Positions 1-8,599 of a stretch of DNA of 63,840 bases are shown in pieces. The translations under genes and the position numbers were made by a program. Source of the stretch: Methanobacteriota archaeon (GTDB lineage Archaea > Thermoplasmatota > Poseidoniia > Poseidoniales > Thalassarchaeaceae); NCBI GenBank assembly GCA_016845365.1, contig JAERST010000010.1, positions 1-63,840 on the forward strand. The letters run 5' to 3'. The stretch's first letter is position 1, and each line of letters opens with the position of its first letter. Under the pieces are notes generated by a model. The model was not told where the DNA came from and searched no databases. It worked only from the letters and a program-made list of their open reading frames with translations.

Positions 1-171
1 GTTGACTGGGCTTACAGTGAAAGGAAGCAGGCACAGTTCAGAATAGAGTTGAGGGATCTTCTGGAGAAATTCGGATATCCCCCTGAGGAATGTGAGAGAG
101 CTGTTGAGACGGTATTAGAGCAGGCGAAGCTGAATGCTAGGAATCATGATTCTAGTTCAGTTACTGCATGA
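1..171 (+). CDS. hsdR: Type I restriction enzyme R subunit, C-terminal fragment
   Basis: Only the last 56 residues are visible; the 5' end lies outside the window. The frame is open from base 1 and ends at TGA 169-171. The tail (VDWAYSERKQAQFR, then KFGYPPEE, then ETVLEQAKL) matches the helical C-terminus of type I HsdR motor subunits (VDW...R..LRKYGYPP...A...VLEQA), which contacts the methylase core. The family role is ATP-driven translocation and cleavage of unmodified DNA. It overlaps the next gene by an ATGA junction, so hsdR and hsdS are co-transcribed. No catalytic part is visible here. Confidence 0.8.
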   Translation, partial: VDWAYSERKQAQFRIELRDLLEKFGYPPEECERAVETVLEQAKLNARNHDSSSVTA

Positions 172-1502
172 AGGAGGTTTTGGTTTTGAGTTCTGAGGCG
201 ATATCTTCGTATTCATTGGACCAAATCCTGATAATGTTACTTGACAAAAGAGGCGTTGTACCTTCAAAACTCGATAGCGATTGGATGAAAGAGGGTAATC
301 TAGTTATTTCAGCAGATGATTCAAATTCAGATGGCTCAATAAGTTTCGACAGAAGTAAGTTCATAGATGATTCAACATTTGAAAGATGGATGGGTTCATC
401 AACATTACAAAACGGAGATATCATAATAACTTCTGAAGGAGGGTCTTTTGCTCGAGTATCGCGGATTCGCGTTGATTCAGTAAAGAAGATAGCACTTGGA
501 CAGAGATTGTTCGCATTGAGAACAAAACCTGAACTTTGTGACCAATCATTTCTCTATCACTGGCTAAGGTCTCATGAAGGACAATATGCAATAAAATCTA
601 GAGGTACTGGTTTGATTGAGGGTATCAGACAAACCGAACTAAAAAAAATCCTGATTAAAATTCCAACTAATGGCGTGGACCAGAAAATAGGTCATAATCT
701 AGATATGTTCGATGAATTATTGCATGTTCTAAGAAAGTGGGAGGAAACTAGTAAGGCGATTATCTCATCACTCTTTCGCTCATGGTTCATCGATTTCGAT
801 CCTGTGAAATCCAAATCAGAAGGCAAGTTGCCATATGGCATGGATGAAGAAACGGCGGCACTATTTCCTGATTCATTCGAAGATTCAGAATTTGGCCTAA
901 TTCCTACTGGGTGGAAATTGCAAACATTATCAGATATTGCTCAAATTGTTGATTGCTCACATGCAACTAAACCAGAACCGATTGACACAGGTTACGGAGT
1001 ATTACTCCATGTTTGGAATATTGATGATTCTGGTGGAATAACCCTACATGAGACCTTTGAGGTTGAAGAAAATGAATTCAATTCTTGGGCCTCAAGAATG
1101 GTTCTAAGCGAAGGAGATTGTGTAGTTACGAAAACTGGAAGGGTGGCAGCAGTCGGCAGAATTCCTCATAATTTGGATAGAAATCTTGCAATGGGCAGGA
1201 ACATGATTGGGATTAGAATGGAGAATGCACCCGGTTTCTTGTATGCTTACCTAATGTCTCCATTGAAAGAAATTGAGGTTATCAAGTGGTTAAACAGTGG
1301 AACTGTGATGCCATCTCTACATGTCAAATATGCGGAAAGATTGAATGTTATCGTTCCAAGTGAAGATATTCTCGCAAAATTCGAAGAAATAGTCAAGCCA
1401 TTAATTCGCTTGATTGATGATTCAAGAGCAAAGAATGTCTTATTGTCAACTTGTAGAGATTTATTACTCCCTAGATTGATGTCTGGAGAATTAGAAATTT
1501 AG
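168..1502 (+). CDS. hsdS: Type I restriction-modification specificity subunit
   Basis: 444 residues, the usual HsdS size. Two target-recognition domains are separated by a central conserved helix ending in SSLFRSWFIDFDP (about residues 200-212), and a matching C-terminal helix ends DLLLPRLMSGELEI. This paired-helix spacer layout is diagnostic of HsdS, which sets the bipartite DNA target for HsdM and HsdR. The ATG at 168 overlaps the hsdR stop (ATGA). However, an AAGGAGGT sequence at 171-178 lies about 7 bases before an in-frame TTG at 186, so translation may begin there. No hsdM lies downstream; it must lie to the left if the system is complete. The gene is AT-rich, consistent with island origin. 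Confidence 0.9.
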   Translation: MKEVLVLSSEAISSYSLDQILIMLLDKRGVVPSKLDSDWMKEGNLVISADDSNSDGSISFDRSKFIDDSTFERWMGSSTLQNGDIIITSEGGSFARVSRIRVDSVKKIALGQRLFALRTKPELCDQSFLYHWLRSHEGQYAIKSRGTGLIEGIRQTELKKILIKIPTNGVDQKIGHNLDMFDELLHVLRKWEETSKAIISSLFRSWFIDFDPVKSKSEGKLPYGMDEETAALFPDSFEDSEFGLIPTGWKLQTLSDIAQIVDCSHATKPEPIDTGYGVLLHVWNIDDSGGITLHETFEVEENEFNSWASRMVLSEGDCVVTKTGRVAAVGRIPHNLDRNLAMGRNMIGIRMENAPGFLYAYLMSPLKEIEVIKWLNSGTVMPSLHVKYAERLNVIVPSEDILAKFEEIVKPLIRLIDDSRAKNVLLSTCRDLLLPRLMSGELEI

Positions 1503-1562
1503 ATTAGAACCGTAACGGTGTGACGGGTTTGTCTTAAGAACCGTACCGCGTTCAGGCGAAGC

Positions 1563-2708
1563 ATGGCAAAGAAGCTGTATTACCAAAATGAATTAACTAG
1601 CGAATGGAAAGAGGGTCTCGAAGCTTCGATAAAAGTGGGGAAGCTGAGGAACCATAGAGAGAAAACCACGCAAAGAAATGATCGTGATCTAGCATTATGG
1701 GTGGCTCTGGATTTCCAAGATATGGGCATTATGCGTCCTGAATCATTACAAGAAGAGTCATGGCTTGAATTGGTCAATAGATATCGTAATGGTCAAACGA
1801 GAAGCAAGAGGAAGATAACTGAGAAATCTATCAAGAAGAGAAGGGAGGGTTTGATTCAGTTATTGGAAGGACTGGGGATGCAAGAACATCTGAAGACGGT
1901 CAGAATTTGGCAACCGAAGAAAGAAGATACATCGATTAGGTACTGGTCTGAAGATGAGATGGAATCGATGAATAAATCCGCATTTGATATTATTCAAAAT
2001 AGTACTAATCCAGAACGTGGAATTATTCACCTATTGATGGCTACTATTGCCCCTAGAAGAAGTGATGCTGCAGAATTCAAATGGGATTATATTGATTTCA
2101 ATCAAAGGCTAATTACTTTCAAGGCTAAGAAGAATGGAGCGATATGTACCTCGATGATTCAAGAGAGTTTTATCCCTGTTCTGATGGAATATAAGGAAGA
2201 AGTTAGCAAAAGTGCAGGCGGAGATATCTATCTCTTCCCTTCTTCAAGGGCACAATCTTCTGGAACAGCCAAAACGTATCGTGAGCATGTATCTGACAAG
2301 ACAATAGTCTCATGGTTGAAAGAAATTTCTCAGAATTCATTCCTTAGAGATGGAACTCCCGTTCAGGATCTAAGTGCACATTGTTACAGACACACTCTAG
2401 CCATGAGATATGTTAGCCAAGGTGAGCCGTTACAGAGAGTATGTACAATACTCGGAGATACTATTGCCACAATCGAAACTCACTATTCAGAACGAATATT
2501 CACTGCTGAGGATAAGATGGCATTTCATCGAGTGAACAAGAACTCCAGAAGGGAGAGTTCGGAAGGAACTTCTCAGCCGGGGTTCTTAACTCGCGACAAA
2601 TCCCTGCTAGAGCCCCTCACAGCGAGGGGTATGGACTCTAAATGGTGGACGCTGGGGGATTTGAACCCCCGGCCCCCTGGTTGCAAACCAGGTGCTCTTC
2701 CAAGCTGA
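1563..2708 (+). CDS. Tyrosine recombinase / integrase
   Basis: 381 residues. An N-terminal core-binding helical region (about 20-120) is followed by a catalytic domain. Visible catalytic residues are Arg165/166 in APRRSD, Lys around 189, His273-Cys-Tyr-Arg276 (HCYRHT) and Tyr308 in THYSE. The third conserved His is Asp299 (LGDT), a departure from the consensus. The last ~18 codons run into tRNA-Ala on the opposite strand, so that tail is translated att/tRNA sequence and is not part of the ancestral domain. It is the island's own integrase, adjacent to its attachment site. Whether it is active cannot be told from sequence. Confidence 0.88.
   Translation: MAKKLYYQNELTSEWKEGLEASIKVGKLRNHREKTTQRNDRDLALWVALDFQDMGIMRPESLQEESWLELVNRYRNGQTRSKRKITEKSIKKRREGLIQLLEGLGMQEHLKTVRIWQPKKEDTSIRYWSEDEMESMNKSAFDIIQNSTNPERGIIHLLMATIAPRRSDAAEFKWDYIDFNQRLITFKAKKNGAICTSMIQESFIPVLMEYKEEVSKSAGGDIYLFPSSRAQSSGTAKTYREHVSDKTIVSWLKEISQNSFLRDGTPVQDLSAHCYRHTLAMRYVSQGEPLQRVCTILGDTIATIETHYSERIFTAEDKMAFHRVNKNSRRESSEGTSQPGFLTRDKSLLEPLTARGMDSKWWTLGDLNPRPPGCKPGALPS
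2613..2629. terminator. Stem-loop downstream of tRNA-Ala
   Basis: Perfect 6-bp stem CCCCTC/GAGGGG with a 5-base loop, 14 bases past the encoded CCA of tRNA-Ala on the minus strand. It lies inside the integrase frame. It may be a 3' trailer hairpin or terminator for the tRNA transcript; no U-run follows. Confidence 0.3.
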
Positions 2709-2719
2709 GCTAAGCGCCC
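2643..2719 (-). tRNA. tRNA-Ala (anticodon TGC)
   Basis: Read on the minus strand: acceptor GGGCGCT pairs with AGCGTCC (one G-U), followed by discriminator A and an encoded CCA. The D-arm is GCTC...GAGC. The anticodon stem CCTGG/CCAGG holds loop TTTGCAA with anticodon TGC. The T-arm is GGGGG-TTCAAAT-CCCCC. No intron. Its 3' end is the apparent attachment site of the island to its left. Confidence 0.95.
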
Positions 2720-2789
2720 CGTGAGCGTCGCGACCGTGCAGGGGTTCTTGAGTTAAACCGTTGAACCGCGAGCGATTATTCATCCCAAT

Positions 2790-3392
2790 TTAGGGGCGCA
2801 GAAGACGGCCGACTAGCGCAAGCGAAACCGCAACTGCGGTGATGATAACCGCCCTCAGAAGAGACTGAGATTGATCGACCGCCACTCTGTTCTCCAACTC
2901 AGGGTCAGTAGGCTCAGTCGGACCATTAGGCATCGAGTGGTCATCACTAGTGTAGACAGCGAAGAAGGTAGTCTCAACCACTTCACCCTCGAATTCAACC
3001 TGATGCAACATCGAGATATTGCCAGGCAACAAACCATTCTCAGGAGCCAGCAAAACCATCGCAGCAGTCTGACAATCCTCGTCGACCTTGTGCCCAGTCT
3101 CATTCAACTCGCAAGAAGTAACCATCCATCCGGTATCAAAATCGTCGACACCCTCGAAGGCACCATCGGAATCAGCATCGACCAGAACGCGGTGCCTCGC
3201 ATCCGCACGAGAATCATGATTCCTAAAGAAAATCGAGTCCGACTCGACCAGAACACCAGCCGATATCGAGTCCGGTCTCGCTCCCTCGGAGCCAAGAATC
3301 ACTGTGTACTCTTTTTGATCGTGAGCGACCACAAGAGGCGAGGCAAGAAGCCCAAGAATCAGGGTGAGCAGGAGCAAACGAGCAGGTGCCAC
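2790..3392 (-). CDS. Exported cupredoxin-like protein with C-terminal membrane anchor
   Basis: About 200 residues from a GTG at 3392. That start places a clean signal peptide (LLLLTLILGLLASPLVVA) at the N-terminus and avoids overlap with the divergent gene at 3445; the longer open frame has an implausible charged leader. After cleavage at about VVA-HDQKEY there is a beta-rich domain with His, Cys and Met residues, then a Pro/Thr-rich linker, one membrane segment (LLRAVIITAVAVSLALVG) and a short basic end. It resembles the protein at 7285-7869 in layout (signal, beta domain, linker, C-terminal membrane helix) and in a DSDGxxD-type loop. A copper role is inferred from neighbours (SCO1, YHYH); no complete type 1 copper motif is certain. 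Confidence 0.65.
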   Translation of the reverse strand: MAPARLLLLTLILGLLASPLVVAHDQKEYTVILGSEGARPDSISAGVLVESDSIFFRNHDSRADARHRVLVDADSDGAFEGVDDFDTGWMVTSCELNETGHKVDEDCQTAAMVLLAPENGLLPGNISMLHQVEFEGEVVETTFFAVYTSDDHSMPNGPTEPTDPELENRVAVDQSQSLLRAVIITAVAVSLALVGRLLRP

Positions 3393-3444
3393 GGTTGTCC
3401 GCAGCGCGGCAAAGACTTCAACATGACTCGGAGGGTGGAGGCAA

Positions 3445-5196
3445 ATGATGGACACCGAGCGCGTGCTGATCGCAGTAGGTCTTGCAGCCACTCTAATCAT
3501 TGGAGGAGCAGCGATAATGATGCTCGGTTCAAGCGATTCACTCGACTCAGATGACAACGCTGCAATGGTCGACCCGTTGATGCAGGATGAGGAGCACGAT
3601 CACCGAAACGCCAGCCAACACATGCTCTCAACAGACAATATCGTACCACTTTCATTCAACGAATTGACGGCTCCCGGCAATGCAGAAGTTCAGGTCGCCG
3701 ACTCCCCTGATGGCAATACTTACGCCTACATCGCAGGTTGGTCAGAAATGCACATCGTCGACGTCACCGACCCCACGAATACTACGGTCACAGGCGTTTA
3801 CTACGACCCGAATACACAGGTGTTGGACGTCAAATATCTCGAGTATAACGGCCGCGAGTACATCATTGTGCAGAATCAATTGGTAGACCCTGGAGCGGCC
3901 GACCCTAATGTCGGCACTTGGGAAGACCCAGCTCAGGTCACGGTGACCCTTGTCGACGTGACCGACAAGTCCGACCCCTCGTGGGTCGATTCTTGGTATG
4001 ATGCGGACCACCCGAGTGGGCCGCACAATCTCTACACTCACATGATAGATGGTGAGTGGTACATTTTCGTCGCAAATCCCGATTATGAGGCATGCGACGT
4101 TGGTCAGGGTGATGCCTGTGGAGGCATCACCATCGCCCACCTGAATTTCGCGGCATATGGAGACCTTCCTCGAATAGTGAAGGTGGGCGAGGCCGAGGTC
4201 AGTTGGGAGACGACGCTCGGCGGTTGGATTTACATCCACGATATGACCGTACAGACCTGGCCGGGCGAGGATGCAAATGATGCTCGCTTCGGCCGGACTT
4301 ACATCTACGGTGCTTACTGGGAGGCGGGACTGCGCATCTTCGATACCAGCGACGTCCCGCATCCTCAAAATTCACTCGAGCAGTACCTCTGGTACGGCTC
4401 CTTGTGCCGCCTTTCGGGCGGCTCTCAAGCAGGCTGTACTTGGCGAGCTCCTGAGGTCGGTGCTTGGATGGAGTTCGCCGACCTCGATGGCGACGGCGAG
4501 ATGGATTGTGGCTGTACAAGCAATGAGAATGGAGGACGCGCCTCCTACATCCACTACGCCGAGCCCGTCGACGAAATGGTCGACGCGAGCCACCTCGGAT
4601 ATGCTCCGGGCAAGATGCATCTAACATTACTCGCAACCGAGGTGCTCGACACTACTATTGGAACCGGAATGAGCTACCTCCTCGACACCACCGATTACGA
4701 AGTGCTGAACGGTAAGGTTACCTTCCTCCCCAAACTCATCCACGGCTACGAAATTCCATTCGCAGATGACCACTTCATCCCCGGTGGCGAGGAGTGGTTA
4801 TTGTTCAGCCCGCACAATGCCGATACGCAGATTTTCCAAACTGGATTGCCCGGGCTGCCCGACCATAGTTACGGCGGGGCTTGGGATGGTCGAATCTACC
4901 TCTCAAGTTACCACGCAGGCTTGTGGGTGGTCGATATTGAGACGCTGATGGTATTGGGAATTAGCGAGCCGAAGAACCGCTCTGTGGCCCATATGGAGGC
5001 GACGGTCGGTTACCATCTTTCACACGGAAGTGACGGTGAGCCATTGGACAGTTCGTACTATGATTTCGGCTGGACTCCATTCCTCTGGGCGGCAGAATAT
5101 CACGAGGGTTACACATACCTCTCGTGCATCACCACCGGACTCTACATCGTGCAACTTGACCTCGATGTGCCTTACGGAAAACCGCTAAACGGTTAG
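3445..5196 (+). CDS. Membrane-anchored LVIVD-repeat protein
   Basis: 583 residues. N-terminal membrane segment (VLIAVGLAATLIIGGAAIMML), then a large extracellular part containing LVIVD-type blades: YAYIAGWSEMHIVDVTDP, ITIAHL, LRIFDTSDVP, LWVVDIETL, LYIVQLDLDVP. Such repeats fold as a propeller and are typical of secreted surface proteins. Several His-rich stretches (DHPSGPHNLYTHM; EIPFADDHFIPGG) could bind metal; this is inference. An SD-like GGAGG lies just upstream of ATG-ATG at 3445/3448. It ends with TAG. The next gene encodes a paralogous LVIVD protein. Confidence 0.8.
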   Translation: MMDTERVLIAVGLAATLIIGGAAIMMLGSSDSLDSDDNAAMVDPLMQDEEHDHRNASQHMLSTDNIVPLSFNELTAPGNAEVQVADSPDGNTYAYIAGWSEMHIVDVTDPTNTTVTGVYYDPNTQVLDVKYLEYNGREYIIVQNQLVDPGAADPNVGTWEDPAQVTVTLVDVTDKSDPSWVDSWYDADHPSGPHNLYTHMIDGEWYIFVANPDYEACDVGQGDACGGITIAHLNFAAYGDLPRIVKVGEAEVSWETTLGGWIYIHDMTVQTWPGEDANDARFGRTYIYGAYWEAGLRIFDTSDVPHPQNSLEQYLWYGSLCRLSGGSQAGCTWRAPEVGAWMEFADLDGDGEMDCGCTSNENGGRASYIHYAEPVDEMVDASHLGYAPGKMHLTLLATEVLDTTIGTGMSYLLDTTDYEVLNGKVTFLPKLIHGYEIPFADDHFIPGGEEWLLFSPHNADTQIFQTGLPGLPDHSYGGAWDGRIYLSSYHAGLWVVDIETLMVLGISEPKNRSVAHMEATVGYHLSHGSDGEPLDSSYYDFGWTPFLWAAEYHEGYTYLSCITTGLYIVQLDLDVPYGKPLNG

Positions 5197-5229
5197 ACGC
5201 AGCAAATTCAGTCGGTTTGACCTATTTCA

Positions 5230-5247
5230 CGCCCTCTTTAGAGGGCG
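5230..5247. terminator. Intergenic stem-loop
   Basis: CGCCCTC-TTTA-GAGGGCG, a 7-bp perfect stem with a 4-base loop, 34 bases after the LVIVD gene stop and before the next start. It could be a terminator or an RNA-processing hairpin. Confidence 0.35.
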
Positions 5248-5309
5248 CAAGCGACCGTTGCATTGAATTGCTCGACGACGACGGCAGGAGTGCTGCCATA
5301 GGTGAGACC

Positions 5310-7274
5310 ATGTCCCGATCGTATTCGATTCCACTCATTCTGATGACATTCCTGATGCTTGCAGCGCCGCTCAGCGGTTGCATTGGCGTCTTTGAGCCGA
5401 GCGGCGAAGGCGATGGAGATTGGCAGTGGGTTGACCCAGTCGTCGAAATCGAAAATGAAAATCACTCCCACACCGATTTACTCGCTCACCGGCTGGCAAC
5501 ACCGAATGCAAAACTCATCGATTATCACAATTTGAATTGCGATGGTAATGTCAAGCCGCCAGCCGAATTTGACGATACGATGGGCCGGCCTTGCCTTGAA
5601 GAATTCAAGAATACAGGCCCGACACCCGGAGACAATTCTGAAATCTCCATCGAAGGAAACTTCCACGAGGATTGCGAAATTTACGCAGACGGCTCAGGCG
5701 GCTGCTATGCTTACGTCTCGAGTTACAATCAATTCGAAATCCTCGATATCTCAAAACCGAATGATATCGTTCTGCTCTCGACCTATTACGCCGAGGTCGC
5801 TCGAATAATCGACATCAAGGTAACACCTGACAATAATTGGGTTCTAATCAACCACGAATTGACCAATAGCGAGCTCGACCCAATCCCCAACGACGACGAC
5901 GCCAACAGCGGAATGAACCGCCTCGACGTCGTCTATGTCGGCGACAAAACCAGCCCGGTAAAGGTCGCCGAATGGAATAACCCACCAGCCGGATTCCACA
6001 ATCAAGACCTACACGTCTACTGCGATTGGGACGGCGCCATGGACCCTCGAGAGGAGTGCAGCCTCTTCCTCTTCGGAGCAGACCCTTACCCCGAGATGGT
6101 TGAGGGAAGCAGCGGGACATTCTACAAGGGAACTCAGGTATTCTACGTCCCACTAGGCCTCGAATCCTGGCTGCCAAATCAGAATAATGAGCAACAGAAT
6201 TCCAGCCGTGAAATCATCCGCTGGGGCGGCTACACCCCCGAGCCGTACACAACCTGTGGCGGCTCGATTTTCAATCACGATAACGTCTTCTTCATCCACC
6301 CAATCACCAAGCAGAAACTACTCGCGATCTCATATTGGGACGCGGGACTGCGACTCGTCGACGTCTCCAACCCACCAACAGTGGCCGACCCGCTCGGAAT
6401 CTCTTGGCCACCAGAGGTCGGCCGCTGGCTAGGATGCCCAAGCGCCGATGATGGCTGGTACGGACCAGATGGCGGCGGACATGCGAACATGAGCAGCGAG
6501 GAGTGGTCCGGAAGCTCCGGCGCCCAAAACGGCGCGGGTTGGATTCACTACGCAGTCCCGATGGATCACCTCCTCTGCAACGGAGTCAACGAGATGGACC
6601 CAATTGAGGAGTGGCCCGACGAGTGCGGCACAGGACCGGAGGACCCAGTCCACGGAGTAAATTGGCGACACCTGACTTTCATCGCACCAGAATACGGAAC
6701 AAACTCGAACCACACGGGATATATCTGGACCATCGATACCACCGACCCGACCAAGCCTTTCTTGCTCTCAAAGTGGAAGCTACCCGGGCGCGGAATGAAG
6801 GATAACGGCTCCCACGACCACCACTGGATTCCTGGCGGCTACATCTACAGCCCTCACAACGGCGACACCGGAACAAATGGTCACGTCTACTGGACACACT
6901 ACCACGCAGGCAACTGGGTTACAGACCACGGTCGAATCTGGGAGGAGACTGTCTGGGAGAACGAAGTTCCTGAGCCAGACCGTGGATACCAAGCAATCGA
7001 GAAGATGGCGACAACCCACACGATTGGTTACTACTTGCCAGCAGGTCCGACTTGGATTGATGACCCGGCTACGGCGCTCGGTTACGATTTGGCGGACTGC
7101 TGGGCATCTTGCATGATTCCATTCGATTGGGGTCTGCAATATGACCCGAGAGGATTCATGTTCATCTCAGAGATGGTTAGTGGGGTCTACGTCGTTCAAT
7201 TCGATGAGGACTACGACCCCCGCTACGACTATCCAGCTCTGTGGACGGCCGAGGCCGAAGCGACTGACGAATGA
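5310..7274 (+). CDS. LVIVD-repeat surface lipoprotein
   Basis: Start chosen at ATG 5310, giving 654 residues with a textbook lipoprotein signal: SIPLILMTFLMLAAPLSGC, with Cys as lipid site. The open frame upstream of this ATG has no signal character. The body holds LVIVD-type blades (FEILDISKPNDIVLL, LRLVDVSNPPTV, TIDTTDPTKPF, VYVVQFDEDYDP) and is homologous in plan to the gene at 3445-5196. It also has many Cys and His residues (SHDHHWIPGG, YSPHNGDTG, WTHYHAGNW) that parallel His-rich stretches in the paralogue. Likely displayed on the outer face of the membrane. The function of LVIVD proteins is not established. Confidence 0.8.
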   Translation: MSRSYSIPLILMTFLMLAAPLSGCIGVFEPSGEGDGDWQWVDPVVEIENENHSHTDLLAHRLATPNAKLIDYHNLNCDGNVKPPAEFDDTMGRPCLEEFKNTGPTPGDNSEISIEGNFHEDCEIYADGSGGCYAYVSSYNQFEILDISKPNDIVLLSTYYAEVARIIDIKVTPDNNWVLINHELTNSELDPIPNDDDANSGMNRLDVVYVGDKTSPVKVAEWNNPPAGFHNQDLHVYCDWDGAMDPREECSLFLFGADPYPEMVEGSSGTFYKGTQVFYVPLGLESWLPNQNNEQQNSSREIIRWGGYTPEPYTTCGGSIFNHDNVFFIHPITKQKLLAISYWDAGLRLVDVSNPPTVADPLGISWPPEVGRWLGCPSADDGWYGPDGGGHANMSSEEWSGSSGAQNGAGWIHYAVPMDHLLCNGVNEMDPIEEWPDECGTGPEDPVHGVNWRHLTFIAPEYGTNSNHTGYIWTIDTTDPTKPFLLSKWKLPGRGMKDNGSHDHHWIPGGYIYSPHNGDTGTNGHVYWTHYHAGNWVTDHGRIWEETVWENEVPEPDRGYQAIEKMATTHTIGYYLPAGPTWIDDPATALGYDLADCWASCMIPFDWGLQYDPRGFMFISEMVSGVYVVQFDEDYDPRYDYPALWTAEAEATDE

Positions 7275-7284
7275 GGTGAATCCA

Positions 7285-7869
7285 TTGCGTAAGCGACTCG
7301 CCTTTGCAATGGTCGCGGTGCTATTGCTGGCTCCCGTTGCATCTGCGCACGGCGCCAATACATTCTCATTCATCATGCGGAATTCTTCTGTTCAACCAGA
7401 TGAGGCATCGATGCAAGAGAATGACACTCTCGTCTTCTACAATGTCGTCGACCACAATCGGACTCTGACCTTGGACAATAATTCGGATGGAGTGGCCGAT
7501 TGGGTCTGTGAGGCGGGACCGAGCGATTCGATGAGTTCGGATGACGAGTGCTATCTTTGGCTCGACCCCGAAGCGTGGGAACCTGGCACGATTGAGATAC
7601 AAATCGCTCAGAATGGAACACATTGGACGACTGTAATCGTCGAGATTCTCTCAGACAATCACACAGAGAATGGGCCGCCGGACGGTGGCTTCGTGCTTCC
7701 CGGCGGCGGTCAAGAACCAGCTCAACCGGCCGACGATGACGCAGATGTGCAGAGCATCTTACTCAGCGGCGCAATCCTAGCGTTTGGAGCAGCCGCTTGC
7801 CTCTGGATTCTACGCAATGTTGGGGGCAAAGAATCGAAAACCAACGGTCAAGGAGGCGAAGAGGAATGA
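7285..7869 (+). CDS. Exported cupredoxin-like protein with C-terminal anchor
   Basis: 194 residues from a TTG at 7285; the SD sequence GAGGTGA (7274-7280) sits five bases upstream and decides the start. Signal peptide RKRLAFAMVAVLLLAPVASA, cleavage before HGANTF. Then a beta-sandwich-like domain (FIMRNSSVQPDEASMQENDT; VDHNRTLTLDNNSDGVADW) in which an N-terminal His, VDHNR and Cys residues are spaced as in plastocyanin-like folds. A Gly/Pro linker, one membrane helix (ILLSGAILAFGAAACLWIL) and a charged tail follow. Its stop overlaps the ATG of the SCO1 gene (ATGA), so they are translationally coupled, supporting a copper-related job. Paralogue at 2790-3392. Confidence 0.7.
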   Translation: MRKRLAFAMVAVLLLAPVASAHGANTFSFIMRNSSVQPDEASMQENDTLVFYNVVDHNRTLTLDNNSDGVADWVCEAGPSDSMSSDDECYLWLDPEAWEPGTIEIQIAQNGTHWTTVIVEILSDNHTENGPPDGGFVLPGGGQEPAQPADDDADVQSILLSGAILAFGAAACLWILRNVGGKESKTNGQGGEEE

Positions 7870-8597
7870 AGCAACTCTCACGCGCCGCTACAGCAATCCT
7901 GCTCGCAACTAGCCTTCTGCTCGCAGGTTGCATGGGTCAGGATGAGAGCCTATTCTACGGCGAGGAAATCGACCCCATCATCGCCGTCGAAGACTTCGTT
8001 CTATTCGATGAAAACGGAGAACCTTACCAACTCAGCGACCTCGAAGGAAAAGTCATCGTCATCGCCTTCCTTTTCACCCGCTGCCCTGACATTTGCCCAG
8101 TAGTCAGCGCAAACTTACACTATGTCGCAGCCGAATTAGGCGATGCTTACGAGAACGAGGTCGCAATCCTCTCGATCACCGTCGACCCATGGACTGACAA
8201 CTCGACGGTGCTCAAACAATACGCGGAAGACCGAGGGTTGCACTGGCCACATCTCACCGGCAGCCTCGAGGAACTCGAGCCCGTCTGGGTCAATTTCGAC
8301 GTCGGGCTCGCCACCTACGATGCAGACCAAGATTCCGACGGTGTGGCAGACGGATTCGACCAATGTGCGGACACGCCGGAGGGCGAGGAAGTAGACAACG
8401 AAGGATGTGGGCTTGAGACGCAACAATCCGAGGATTCGGACGTCACTGTGAAGCACCATCCGCTGAGCTATTGGGTCGACCACACGACAGGCACAATCAT
8501 CGTCGACAAGAACCTCAACCAACGCGTCTGGTGGGCTGATACCGACTGGAATGCCGAGATGGTTCTCGAAGACATCTACACCCTTCTGGAGGAATAA
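7866..8597 (+). CDS. SCO1/SenC-family copper-chaperone lipoprotein
   Basis: 243 residues. Lipoprotein signal ending LLLAGC. Thioredoxin-fold SCO domain: SDLEGKVIVIAFLFTRC, the CPDIC copper/thiol motif (CxxxC), then ITVDPWTDN and a late His in YWVDHTTGTIIVD that completes the Cu site. SCO1 proteins load or reduce the CuA site of cytochrome c oxidase outside the membrane. Unusually, a segment with a thrombospondin-3-type loop (DADQDSDGVADGFDQC and further Cys) is inserted between the CxxxC and the conserved His. Coupled to the preceding cupredoxin-like gene and followed directly by a second SCO1 gene. Confidence 0.9.
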   Translation: MKQLSRAATAILLATSLLLAGCMGQDESLFYGEEIDPIIAVEDFVLFDENGEPYQLSDLEGKVIVIAFLFTRCPDICPVVSANLHYVAAELGDAYENEVAILSITVDPWTDNSTVLKQYAEDRGLHWPHLTGSLEELEPVWVNFDVGLATYDADQDSDGVADGFDQCADTPEGEEVDNEGCGLETQQSEDSDVTVKHHPLSYWVDHTTGTIIVDKNLNQRVWWADTDWNAEMVLEDIYTLLEE

Positions 8598-8599
8598 TT

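Larger units (their letters stand above)
1..2643. mobile_element. Right end of a genomic island integrated at tRNA-Ala
   Basis: The segment carries the end of hsdR, hsdS and a tyrosine integrase, and is visibly more AT-rich than the DNA to its right. The integrase ends inside tRNA-Ala(TGC), whose 3' end points into the segment; this is the classic tRNA-3'-end attachment geometry. The other boundary and the second att copy lie left of the window, so the full cargo is unknown. Confidence 0.7.

Noticed and set aside
23-1502. A complete type I R-M system in the window
   Set aside because: Only the hsdR tail and hsdS are here; hsdM is not visible, so completeness cannot be claimed.
2871-3554. 227-codon plus-strand frame
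   Set aside because: Shadow of the minus-strand cupredoxin-like gene; Arg/Ser-rich with no domain or signal.
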